Below are positions 54,121 to 62,858 of a stretch of DNA of 64,000 bases, one piece after another. Source of the stretch: Acidobacteriota bacterium. Lineage in GTDB: Bacteria > Acidobacteriota > Blastocatellia > UBA7656. A program made the translations under genes and the position numbers. The notes below the pieces were generated by a model. That model worked only from the letters and a program-made list of their open reading frames with translations. It had not been told where the DNA came from and did no database searches. The number at the start of each line of letters is the position of its first letter. Position 1 is the stretch's first letter. The stretch covers positions 1 through 64,000 of the forward strand of contig JBFMDH010000031.1 of assembly GCA_040754075.1 (NCBI GenBank), given 5' to 3'.

Positions 54121-57100
54121 ATGGATAGCCCCCTCAATACTGCACAGCAATATTTTGAACGCGCGCTTGAACTCTATAACAAAGGGCTACTTGACGAAGC
54201 CATCGAACGTTACCGCATCGCCATTGAAATGCGTGATGGCAATTTTCCACGCGCTCACTATTTTTTAGCGCACGCCTTACTTGCCACAGGCAACCCGGAA
54301 GCCGCGCTCGAAGCCTTTCAACGAGCTATCGAACAACAGCCCGAAAATCCCGATGCTTATTACCATCTCGGCAACGCCCTTGCCCGCATCGGCAATCACC
54401 CGGAAGCCATCAAAGCTTTCAATAAAGCCATCGAACAACGCGGCGGCAATCATGCCTGGGCGCACCACGATTTAGGACTCACCCTGCTGGGAAGCGGGCA
54501 CGCGGCAACCGCAATCGAGGCGTTTAAAAAAGCCATTGAACAACGCCAGGAAATTTTTCCCAAAGCCTGGCATAACCTCGGCGTCGCCTATGCCCGAAGC
54601 GGCAAGTTAGACGAAGCCATTCGCGCGCTTGGCAAAGCCCTGGAGCAACGGCAGGGCGTATATCCCGAAACCCAGTTTGAACTCGGTCGCGTACTCACCG
54701 AAAAAGGCGATTTGCAAGCCGCGGTCACGGCGTTTCGCGAGTGTCTGGCGAATCGTCAAAAGCGTTTTCCCGAAGCCCATTTTGAACTTGGTCGCGCGTT
54801 TTATGGTCTCGGACAACTCGACGACGCCACCGCTGAATTTCACGCCGCGCTCGCTGAACAGACGCATTACCCGGAAGCCTATCACGGACTTGGTCGTGTA
54901 CTCGCAAGACAGGGCAACGTTGCGGAAGCCCGTGAAGCTTACCAGGCGGCGATTCGACAGCAAGGGGATTTCCCCTGGGCGTATCACGGACTCGGCAATC
55001 TCTTTGCCCGACAAGGAAACCTCACTGAAGCGATCAACGCCTATCGCCAAGCCATCAAACAAAACCCGCTGTTTCCCCGCGCTCATTACGATTTAGGCAT
55101 GGCGCTCAATGCCCAGGGCGCAGGCGACGACGCTATCAACGCCTTTAACAAAGCCATTGAACAGCGCGGCGGCAATTACCCGGAAGCCCATTATGAACTC
55201 GGTCGCCTGTACGCTTTGCAGGAACAGACGTTGCTCGCCGCGCAATCATTTAAAACCGCCATCGCGCAAAACCCGCATTTTCCTGAAGCCCATCAAGACC
55301 TCGGCGTCGTGCTCTATCGCAGCGGTAACACGCACGAAGCGATTACCGCCTATCGCGCGGCGCTTGCCCAAAGCAATGGCGATTTTGCCACCGCGCATCA
55401 TAATCTCGGTCTGGCGCTTCTGGATTTGGCTGAGTACGACGAAGCCATCCGCGAATTGCACCTGGCGATTCAACAACAGACGCGCTTTCCGAAAGCCTAT
55501 CGCAATCTTGGTCGCGCCTATTATTCGGTCGGCAATTTCGACAGCGCCATCCAAGCCCTGCGCACGGCAGTTCAGCAACGCGAAGGCAAATTCGCCGAGG
55601 CTTATTATGATTTAGGTCTGGCGCATTTCAGCAAAGGGCATTTCGACGACGCGATTGCCGCCTTGCAAACTGCCATTGAACAGACCGACGAACGAGCTTT
55701 CCCCGAAGCCCATTTCTGGCTCGGCAACGCCCATAGCGCCAAAGGCGATGCGCCAAGCGCCGTGCGCTCTTTTAAAGCCGCGCTCGCCACGCGCGAAGGC
55801 ACTGCCTATCCCGAAGCCCATTACAGTCTCGGTCTCGCATACGAACAACTCGGCGACCACACCAATGCGATTGCGGCGTATCGTCAGGCGCTTGCTGAAA
55901 ATGAAAATTTCGCGGCGGCGCATTACAGCCTCGGCAATGCGCTGTTGCGTTCAGGCGCGATTGAGTCGGCGATTATCAGTTTGCAACGCGCCACCGATTT
56001 GCAAAACGATATGCCCTGGGCGCATCAGAAACTCGGTCAGGCGTTGCATCAGGCAGGCAGGCTCGACGAAGCCCTTCAGGCTTTGCAACGCGCCATTGCG
56101 TTACAGTCCGATTTCCCCGAAGCCAAACTCAATCTTGCGCAATCGCTTTATGCCAACGGCAACACCGCTGCGGCGATTGATGCCTGTAACGAAGTGATTG
56201 CCATGAGCAGCCTCGCTTTTCCCGAAGCCCATTATCTGCGCGGGCGGGCGCTTTATGAAATGAATGACCTCGAAGAAGCCGCGCTTGGGTTCCGCACCGC
56301 TATCAGTATCAATCCCGAAATGGCTGAAGCGCATCGCGACCTGGGACACACGCTTTATGATTTGGGCGATCTTGACGGCGCAATCAATGCCTATCGCACG
56401 ACCCTCGATTTGCACCCCGAATACATCCTCGTCCATCACGATTTGGGCGTGACGCTTTGTGAACGCGGGCGCGTCGAAGAAGCGATTACCAGTTTGCGCC
56501 GCGCTACAGACAATCCCGAAGAAGCTTTCCCGTTCGCCTGGCATGACCTGGGCGTGGCGCTTTACGATTCGGGTGAAATTGATGAGGCAATACACGCCTT
56601 CAATAAAGCCATTGAACAACGGCGCGGACGTTACCCGCAGGCGTTCTACAATCTCGGCAATGCGTTTTATGCGCGCGGCGACGTGGATGGCGCGGTGCAG
56701 GCTTATCAAACGGCTATTGACCAACAGGGCGGCAATTTCCCCGACGCTTATCGCAATTTAGGAAATGCGTTGGCGCGACTTGGCAAACTTGATAGCGCCA
56801 CCGATTCGATTAAACAAGCGATTGCGCAAGGCGATACGGCTGCCGATGCGCACCACGATTTGGGATTGATTCTGTACGGGCGCGGTCAACTGGACGAAGC
56901 AATTAAAGAATTTCGTCAGGCGATTGAACTCCGTGATGGCGTAGACCCGGAAGCGCATCGCAATCTCGGTCGCGCGCTTTATCAAATGGGTGCGCTCGAA
57001 GAGGCGCGAGTTGAATTTGAAACCGCTATCGCGCAACGCGAAATTCAATCTGCGCCGCGCGCGGCAACTACCGGGTTGCTTTCGAGTGAAGCGACGCTTG

Positions 57101-57840
57101 ATGAGCATAAAGGCGCGACCGCTAATCTGGTCGCCGAACTCAACCAATATGCAACCTATGTGACAGGGCTTTTCCCGGAAGCCCATTTCGATTTGGGGCG
57201 TGTGCTGTTTAGTCTCGGTCGAACCGAAGACGCCATCAAACAATTTCGCTTGGCTATCGAACAACGCGACGGTCATTATCCACGCGCCCACTTTGAACTC
57301 GGACGCGCGCTCGGTCGCGCGACGGCGCTTGCGGATGCCATCAACGAATTGCAAAAAGCCATCCAACAGCAGGGCGGACGGTTTCCTGAAGGCTATTTCC
57401 AGATGGGCACGTTTTATGCGCGACAATCGGATTACGATGCGGCAATCGAAGCTTACCGAACCGCCATTCAACAATCGGGCGGCGTTTATCCACAGGCTTT
57501 CTATCAACTCGGAACCGCTTATGTGCGAACCGGAAATCAAAGCGCCGCGCTTGACGCCTTTGACCGCGCCATCGAACAACGCGGCGGTTATTACCCGGAA
57601 GCCCATCAGGATAAAGGTCGGGTGCTTTATGCAATGGATCGGCTTGATGAAGCCAACAACGCCTATTCGACAGCGGTTCGTCAGAAAAACGGTAATCATC
57701 AGCCGGTTGAAGAAACGCCAGCCGAGATTCCCGAATCGGTCAGCGAAACGTTAGGCAATCGGTTGAGACAAGCGCCCGCGGCAAGTAGCGGCGAAGCAAC
57801 GATTAAAGTGGAAACCAAAGTGACGAAACCGTCCGAATAA
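54121..57840 (+). CDS. Giant tetratricopeptide-repeat protein
   Basis: 1239 residues made almost wholly of TPR units, more than 30 in tandem, with 34- and 35-residue periods (AHYDLGMALNAQGAGDDAIN is one). Many units share an EQRGG(N/Y)YPEAH link between repeats. A non-repeat insert lies near residues 975-1015. The C-terminus is a short disordered tail. No signal peptide or membrane helix is seen. It should form a long superhelical scaffold binding other proteins. AAGGAG precedes ATG 54121. A coiled-coil membrane protein follows 41 bp downstream, probably in one transcript. Confidence 0.9.
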   Translation: MDSPLNTAQQYFERALELYNKGLLDEAIERYRIAIEMRDGNFPRAHYFLAHALLATGNPEAALEAFQRAIEQQPENPDAYYHLGNALARIGNHPEAIKAFNKAIEQRGGNHAWAHHDLGLTLLGSGHAATAIEAFKKAIEQRQEIFPKAWHNLGVAYARSGKLDEAIRALGKALEQRQGVYPETQFELGRVLTEKGDLQAAVTAFRECLANRQKRFPEAHFELGRAFYGLGQLDDATAEFHAALAEQTHYPEAYHGLGRVLARQGNVAEAREAYQAAIRQQGDFPWAYHGLGNLFARQGNLTEAINAYRQAIKQNPLFPRAHYDLGMALNAQGAGDDAINAFNKAIEQRGGNYPEAHYELGRLYALQEQTLLAAQSFKTAIAQNPHFPEAHQDLGVVLYRSGNTHEAITAYRAALAQSNGDFATAHHNLGLALLDLAEYDEAIRELHLAIQQQTRFPKAYRNLGRAYYSVGNFDSAIQALRTAVQQREGKFAEAYYDLGLAHFSKGHFDDAIAALQTAIEQTDERAFPEAHFWLGNAHSAKGDAPSAVRSFKAALATREGTAYPEAHYSLGLAYEQLGDHTNAIAAYRQALAENENFAAAHYSLGNALLRSGAIESAIISLQRATDLQNDMPWAHQKLGQALHQAGRLDEALQALQRAIALQSDFPEAKLNLAQSLYANGNTAAAIDACNEVIAMSSLAFPEAHYLRGRALYEMNDLEEAALGFRTAISINPEMAEAHRDLGHTLYDLGDLDGAINAYRTTLDLHPEYILVHHDLGVTLCERGRVEEAITSLRRATDNPEEAFPFAWHDLGVALYDSGEIDEAIHAFNKAIEQRRGRYPQAFYNLGNAFYARGDVDGAVQAYQTAIDQQGGNFPDAYRNLGNALARLGKLDSATDSIKQAIAQGDTAADAHHDLGLILYGRGQLDEAIKEFRQAIELRDGVDPEAHRNLGRALYQMGALEEARVEFETAIAQREIQSAPRAATTGLLSSEATLDEHKGATANLVAELNQYATYVTGLFPEAHFDLGRVLFSLGRTEDAIKQFRLAIEQRDGHYPRAHFELGRALGRATALADAINELQKAIQQQGGRFPEGYFQMGTFYARQSDYDAAIEAYRTAIQQSGGVYPQAFYQLGTAYVRTGNQSAALDAFDRAIEQRGGYYPEAHQDKGRVLYAMDRLDEANNAYSTAVRQKNGNHQPVEETPAEIPESVSETLGNRLRQAPAASSGEATIKVETKVTKPSE

Positions 57841-57881
57841 GTGGTTGAGGTTCGGTTTGCCGTTAGAGGAGAAAAAAAGCA

Positions 57882-59801
57882 ATGGAAAGCCTCACCTTAC
57901 CGATGCTGATTGGTTTAATTGTAGGACTGACTATCGGCTTTGGCATTTGCTGGTTAATTTTTAAACGCCGCGAATCGGTAAAAAATGAATTATCAGAGCG
58001 TGACCTGACCAATCATTTTGCTGCCGCAAGGAATCTGGAAACGATTGTTATGCTTGAACATGAAGTTGCTGAAAAATCCGCTAAACTGTCTGCGCTTGAC
58101 CAGGATGTCAAAACCAACGTGGCAAGACTCACGGCTTTGGAAGAACAATTGACCACCGCACAACACTCGCTCAAAGCCAAAGATGAGGAACTCGCGGTGT
58201 TTGAAGAACGCTTGAGAATCAACAAAAGCGACCTTGAATATACCGCGACCTTGGAATCGCGGTTGCTCGAATCCGCAAAAGAATTTCAACTCAAACTGAG
58301 CGATAAGGATTTGGAAATTCTGCGACTACAGGAACGCCTCGAAAGCTTTGAAAAAACCAGTCCCGCAGAAAAACTCGAAGCTTTAACTCTTGAACGCGAT
58401 GCCTTGATTCGTGAAAAAACGCTTGCCCTTGAACAGAAAAATGCCGAAGTTCAGGAACTGCAAAATGCCGTCAACGCTTTGGTTCAAGAATATACTGACG
58501 CGAAAGCTGAGATGAGTGGGCAATTGCAAGCCGTCGAAGCCAAACTCGCGGAAAAGGATGCGGAGTTGGAACGCTTGCAAGCGCAACTGGAAATTTTTCA
58601 AAAAAGCGATTTGCCGCTTCTTGAATTAGACCGCGAGAGTTTCATTGATGCCAAACTTGCTGACCTCGATGCCACCTATCAAAAAGCGCTTCACGAAAAG
58701 GATGCAGAGATTTCGCAACTCCTTGATCACCTGAAGAGCGTTGACAATCTCGGCGCGTTAATGGCTGAGCGCGATGCGAAGTTACAGGAAACCGAAGCCG
58801 CATTCAGCGAGTTGCAAAGCCAATATCAAACCCTTGAGAGTGAAACCTCGGCGCGTCAAGCGGCGTTTGCAGCACTCAAAAAACGCGCCGATGAATTTGA
58901 ACAACTGAGCAAACGAAATGCTGAGAGTTTCGGCATCAAGCTACAGGAAGCAGAAGACCAACACCGTCAATCGCTCGAAGAAAAAGAGGCGGAACTTGCG
59001 GAATTGCGCGAGCGCGTCGGATTCGTCGGCGCTTTGCGAAAACAATACGCCGAAAAAGAGGCAGAGTTACAATCGCTTGACGAGAAGTATCAGACGACGT
59101 TGAATAACAAAAATCTGGAAATCCATTTTCTCAAAGAACACCTCGATAACCTTGAAAAATTGCAGACCTCTTCGATTGACGAATTGAGAGACAATCAGCA
59201 ATCGCTGCTCGCCGAACAGGAAAATCGAATTGCCGAATTGGAAGCCGGGCTTATCGAAAAGGATTCGTTGATTGAACAATGGCAGGCAAAAGTTTTTGAA
59301 CTTGAACAAAGCAGCGCCGGACAAACTGAAACCTCGGATGACGATTTGCGCCAAGAGTACGAAACCCGGTTGCAGGCTAAAGAGACTGAGATAACCGAAT
59401 TGCTTGAACGCATCACGGCGCTTGAAACGCTATTTGCCGCGCATTCCGAAGAGGTTGATTTAAAGTTCAAGGAGAAAGAGGCTGAACTTACGAAATTGCG
59501 CGAAGATGCGCGGGCGTTGGAAGTTTTCGTGGGCAGCCATTCTGAAGAAGTGGATAGGCGATTGCAGGAAGCCCAAGCAAAATATAAGACGGCTGTCATT
59601 GCCAAAAATGCCGAGATTTCGCGGCTGCAAATGCGCATCAATCAACTGGAACCGTTCAGCGCCCTAGTGGCGCAACGCGATGCGCGAATTCGCGAAATGG
59701 ACAATCGTTATCAAACCGCCATCAGCACCAAAGATGCGGAGATTCAACGATTGCAAAACAAACTCCGCGAATTAAACGGCAACGCCCACATGGCTTCGTA
59801 A
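57882..59801 (+). CDS. Membrane-anchored coiled-coil protein
   Basis: 639 residues. One N-terminal membrane helix (LPMLIGLIVGLTIGFGICWL) is followed by about 600 residues of heptad-rich coiled coil. Inside it a loose module recurs, for example YQKALHEKDAEISQL, YQTTLNNKNLEIHFL, YKTAVIAKNAEISRL and YQTAISTKDAEIQRL. It should form a rod anchored in the inner membrane with the coil in the cytoplasm. No enzymatic domain is present. It lies between the TPR gene and a membrane-associated protein. I do not recognise an orthologue. Confidence 0.85.
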   Translation: MESLTLPMLIGLIVGLTIGFGICWLIFKRRESVKNELSERDLTNHFAAARNLETIVMLEHEVAEKSAKLSALDQDVKTNVARLTALEEQLTTAQHSLKAKDEELAVFEERLRINKSDLEYTATLESRLLESAKEFQLKLSDKDLEILRLQERLESFEKTSPAEKLEALTLERDALIREKTLALEQKNAEVQELQNAVNALVQEYTDAKAEMSGQLQAVEAKLAEKDAELERLQAQLEIFQKSDLPLLELDRESFIDAKLADLDATYQKALHEKDAEISQLLDHLKSVDNLGALMAERDAKLQETEAAFSELQSQYQTLESETSARQAAFAALKKRADEFEQLSKRNAESFGIKLQEAEDQHRQSLEEKEAELAELRERVGFVGALRKQYAEKEAELQSLDEKYQTTLNNKNLEIHFLKEHLDNLEKLQTSSIDELRDNQQSLLAEQENRIAELEAGLIEKDSLIEQWQAKVFELEQSSAGQTETSDDDLRQEYETRLQAKETEITELLERITALETLFAAHSEEVDLKFKEKEAELTKLREDARALEVFVGSHSEEVDRRLQEAQAKYKTAVIAKNAEISRLQMRINQLEPFSALVAQRDARIREMDNRYQTAISTKDAEIQRLQNKLRELNGNAHMAS

Positions 59802-59822
59802 AGCAAAACCGAAATTAAAAAC

Positions 59823-59895
59823 AAAAGGCAAAAGAAAAAACCGATGGTTTGCGCTTTTTCTTTTGCCTTTTTACTTTTTACTTTTTACTTTTTAC
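59823..59895. terminator. Hairpin with heptamer tail (AAAAGGC / TTTTTAC)
   Basis: AAAAGGCAAAAGAAAAA (59823-59839) pairs over 17 bp with TTTTTCTTTTGCCTTTT (59855-59871). Four exact TTTTTAC heptamers follow (59868-59895). The stem is U-rich on its right side and could terminate the upstream run, but the next gene starts 8 bp later. Confidence 0.6.
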
Positions 59896-59902
59896 TTAAC
59901 CG

Positions 59903-60610
59903 ATGGCGCAACTAAGCGGCACAAATCAACGACAAATTATTCTGCACGCGGTGCTGGCGGGACTGACGCCGCTGATTCCGGTGCCGCTCGTAGATGATCT
60001 GGTGAAGAGCTATTTTCAACGGCGCATGGTTCGCAAACTCGCAGCGGCGCATGCTCGCGTATTAAACCATCAAGACACCGAAACCTTTGCGGACGATCAA
60101 GACACCGGTTGTTTACGCGGGTGTTTGGTCACTGTGTTGCTATTGCCGCTCAAGGCTATCTTTCGCAAAATATTTTTCTTTCTCGAATGGAAACGCGCCA
60201 TTGATGTTGTCTCTCACACCTATTATCAAGGTTTTCTGATTGATTATGCGCTTGCGGAAAACTGGTTGAACTGGCGCAGCGCCCAAGAGATTCGCGGCGC
60301 TATCGATGAGGTGCTTGCCAGGCTAAACACCAGTTTGATTGAACGCGCTGTAAAAGGGGTTTTCTATCAATCGAAAAGCGTGTTGCAAAATGCGGCGCGA
60401 CTGCTGCAAAACAGTTTGCGCCGCATCACCCGTCGCCCTTCACAGGAAGAAGTTGCCGAAGTCATCGAATCCATTCAACCCGAAGAAGAACGCGAAGTCG
60501 CCGGTCTTGTCGGACAACTCGAAAATGCCATCAACAAAATTCCTGCCGAACATTTCGAGCAGTTGCGCTTGCAACTTGCCAACCGGCTGTTTCCACCCGC
60601 AAAGCAATGA
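59903..60610 (+). CDS. Membrane-associated hypothetical protein
   Basis: 235 residues. An early amphipathic or membrane segment is HAVLAGLTPLIPVPLVDDLV, and a longer hydrophobic stretch is CLVTVLLLPLKAIFRKIFFF. The C-terminal half is helical and charged. The motif AGLTPLIPVPLVDD is distinctive. I recognise no family. It is the third gene of the TPR/coiled-coil block and is followed by a terminator, so it may be part of the same system. Confidence 0.7.
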   Translation: MAQLSGTNQRQIILHAVLAGLTPLIPVPLVDDLVKSYFQRRMVRKLAAAHARVLNHQDTETFADDQDTGCLRGCLVTVLLLPLKAIFRKIFFFLEWKRAIDVVSHTYYQGFLIDYALAENWLNWRSAQEIRGAIDEVLARLNTSLIERAVKGVFYQSKSVLQNAARLLQNSLRRITRRPSQEEVAEVIESIQPEEEREVAGLVGQLENAINKIPAEHFEQLRLQLANRLFPPAKQ

Positions 60611-60667
60611 GAAAATTCTGCTCATCGAGCGACTTGCAAAAACCATTTCTTGAGGTCGCAGTAAAGC

Positions 60668-60684
60668 CAATCGCAAATGGCTCT
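60668..60684. repeat. Solo end of the MITE-like element at 8400-8546
   Basis: CAATCGCAAATGGCTCT matches the inverted consensus of the 8.4-kb element ends. A poorer match to the opposite end (TCGAGCGACTTGCAA at 60625-60639) may mark a 60-bp remnant. Confidence 0.5.
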
Positions 60685-60699
60685 GGTTGTTTATAAATG

Positions 60700-60735
60700 A
60701 TTGTGGGGACAAGATTCATTTTTGTCTCCCACAAT
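60700..60735 (+). terminator. Rho-independent terminator
   Basis: ATTGTGGGGACAA pairs with TTGTCTCCCACAAT with a one-base bulge, followed by TTTCT. It closes the TPR/coiled-coil block before the convergent dioxygenase gene. Confidence 0.75.
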
Positions 60736-60762
60736 TTTCTACATAATCAATCGGAAGCTGGT

Positions 60763-61791
60763 TTATTCAACCGGACGGGCGTAAAGAAATTCATCCGAAA
60801 GCGTGTTGTCGGAATTTCTCACCTGAAGTGTAACCGTTTGTCCGGCGGCAATTAAATTTCCGGCTTTTTTGGCGATTAATATGGTGGTTGGGTTGGTTTC
60901 ATCATTAGCCGTCTTTTTCTGTTTCTCGCCATTTAAAAATATTTTTGCCCCAAGGTCAAAATTTGCGCCGGTGACGATTAACTTTTTTCCGCTCACACTA
61001 GCCCCGTTGATGGTTGGCGCAGCCGTTGGCGGGTCAACAACCGTTACGCCTTCCAAAGCGATGTTGAAAATCCCCAAATAACCTTGCCCTTCGGCGTTTA
61101 GCGGCAAAAGCATAGCGCTGCGATAGATGCCATCGTTGCTGTTGCGAGTGCCGCGCGCGCTTTTCGAGTTATAAGGCGCATTGGTGAACACCTGGTCGGT
61201 CAGGGTGTCGTCAAAAAAGAATTGCGAAGTAAACTCATAGGTTTCCTGAGACCCGGAATAGAGACGAACCTTGAAATGAATGTGAACGGTTCTGCCGGTG
61301 TAATAACCCGGATAGATGGTCGTGAATTGAGCAGCGCCGTTGCTGTCTGTGACTTGATAACCGCGCAGGAATTTCTGCCCGATGGTGCTGGATTGTCCCG
61401 CGCCGCTCACATCCGAATAAGCGCCCAGCGCATCACAGTGCCAGATGTCAACATAAGCATTGGGAAGCGGTGTGCAACTGCTGCCGGTAACGCGGCTCAC
61501 ATTAAATATCAATCGAAGCGGCACGCCGGTTTTGGTGACGTTGGTAGTCGGGTCCAGGCGAATGTCTGAACGATTGAGTTTTTCATCGACAAAATAGGGT
61601 CCTTCGGTTAATGCGGGTCTGACGACGCACGATAGCGATTGCGCTTGGGTCAGGGAGCCGAAAGCGGTTTTCGGTAAGAATCGTTTTGCCGGTTCGCCCG
61701 CCCAACCGACTAAAGCGGTGGCTCCTGCCGCGCCGAGTAAACGCAAGGTGTGGCGGCGGCTGATCAAATGTTTAGAGGTCTTTTTATCCAC
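60763..61791 (-). CDS. Tat-exported intradiol dioxygenase with TIG tail
   Basis: 342 residues from a GTG start with AAGGAG upstream, chosen over an ATG 27 codons earlier that has none. The Tat signal (SRRHTLRLLGAAGATALVG) is followed by an intradiol dioxygenase domain with iron ligands in IWHCDALGAYSD (Tyr) and YPGYYTGRTVHIHFKV (Tyr, His, His). The last 85 residues are an IPT/TIG-like domain (APTINGASVSGKKLIVTGAN). It should split catechol-type rings outside the cytoplasm; the exact substrate is unknown. Confidence 0.88.
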   Translation of the reverse strand: MDKKTSKHLISRRHTLRLLGAAGATALVGWAGEPAKRFLPKTAFGSLTQAQSLSCVVRPALTEGPYFVDEKLNRSDIRLDPTTNVTKTGVPLRLIFNVSRVTGSSCTPLPNAYVDIWHCDALGAYSDVSGAGQSSTIGQKFLRGYQVTDSNGAAQFTTIYPGYYTGRTVHIHFKVRLYSGSQETYEFTSQFFFDDTLTDQVFTNAPYNSKSARGTRNSNDGIYRSAMLLPLNAEGQGYLGIFNIALEGVTVVDPPTAAPTINGASVSGKKLIVTGANFDLGAKIFLNGEKQKKTANDETNPTTILIAKKAGNLIAAGQTVTLQVRNSDNTLSDEFLYARPVE

Positions 61792-62171
61792 TGAATTGCT
61801 CCTTCTATTTGTTGATGCAGCGCGAGGGTTCACGTCGGGAGTCTCGCCTGCTCCGTTGAAATATCTCTCCATTATACGCAGCAACGCCGAAGGCTATCGT
61901 TAAGTCTTCGTCAGCGTTTTGTGAAGTTTTGTGAAGCGCAATCGGCGGGTGATGAAACCTGAAGCGACGGGCTGATGCGAACGGCAGCTTGCGTCCCCTA
62001 TCATGCCTGTGTCATTCAGTTAAGAAAAAGGCTGAACCCGAAGACCACGAAGCAACACGAAGCGTTTAAAATTTATAAGTCTTTATTGCTTTTCGAGTTC
62101 TTTGAATTCTTCGCGTTAAAAAAAAATTCAGCAACTTAATGCCCTTGTCCTATGACGCTGTGGACTGGCAA
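61792..62171. other. Intergenic region, no clear gene
   Basis: A 380-bp spacer on the 5' side of the dioxygenase and the 3' side of the receiver gene. It holds an ACGAAG-rich run near 62039-62064 and a partly inverted TTCTTCG run near 62104-62117, in the style of the other spacer repeats. The upstream continuation of the dioxygenase frame has no ribosome site. Confidence 0.5.
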
Positions 62172-62591
62172 TCAAGCGCTTTTTTTCTCTGTGGGATTTT
62201 GTTCAATCGGCAAGTTGTGATTGAGCAGGAATTCGATTTTAGGAATCAGGCTGACCGCAACAAAAGGTTTATACAACAGCTCGACCGCGCCGCTATTGAT
62301 CGCTTCCAGAATGATTGCCGGGGTAATCTGCACGCCCATTAAAAAGACGGCGATCTCATCAGGCAAGTTTTTTATTTTTCTGAGCAAATCAATGCCGGTC
62401 ATATCGAGCAACCAGAGATTGATTAAGGCAATGTTGAACGATTCGCTGTACAGATGGATTAATGCATCGTGTGCGGTCTGTACCACTACGGATTCATAGC
62501 CTTGATGATGCAACAGCGTCTGCAACTCCGCAGCGGTTTGTGGTTCCGGTTCAACGATCAAAATGCGGACGTTTGTCTGAATTGCTGTCAT
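62172..62591 (-). CDS. Degenerate receiver-domain protein
   Basis: 139 residues, receiver fold only. The conserved Lys is present (LLYKPF). The acidic pair is replaced (LIVEPEPQ instead of VDD), the phospho-acceptor Asp aligns with Asn (ALINLWLLDMTG), and the Thr/Ser position is Gly (VFLMGVQ). It is thus probably a pseudo-receiver that binds partners without phosphorylation. It lies 267 bp from and divergent to a CpxR/CpxA-like pair. Confidence 0.8.
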   Translation of the reverse strand: MTAIQTNVRILIVEPEPQTAAELQTLLHHQGYESVVVQTAHDALIHLYSESFNIALINLWLLDMTGIDLLRKIKNLPDEIAVFLMGVQITPAIILEAINSGAVELLYKPFVAVSLIPKIEFLLNHNLPIEQNPTEKKSA

Positions 62592-62858
62592 CCTTTGACT
62601 CGACTTAAAAAAAACTTTTCATGTCCTGAACGATTAAATCGCTACAGGAAGTTCTCGAAAAATTTGCTGCATTCATTGGAACGCGCCAGTCTGGTAAATC
62701 ATCGTGAAGTTTGGGTCAAGGCTATGTTAAGTTTTGTGAAGTTGGCGAAATCCTGCTGGACACCCGGCGACAGGCAACGCATAAACTCATGCGCGATTGG
62801 CGAATGCGCCATAACTCGACCGTTTAGATTTAGCGAAAGTAGCCGATGAGGTTAAGTG

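Noticed and set aside
56758-57699. 313-codon minus-strand frame inside the TPR gene
   Set aside because: Repeat DNA leaves several frames open. The TPR frame explains the sequence fully.
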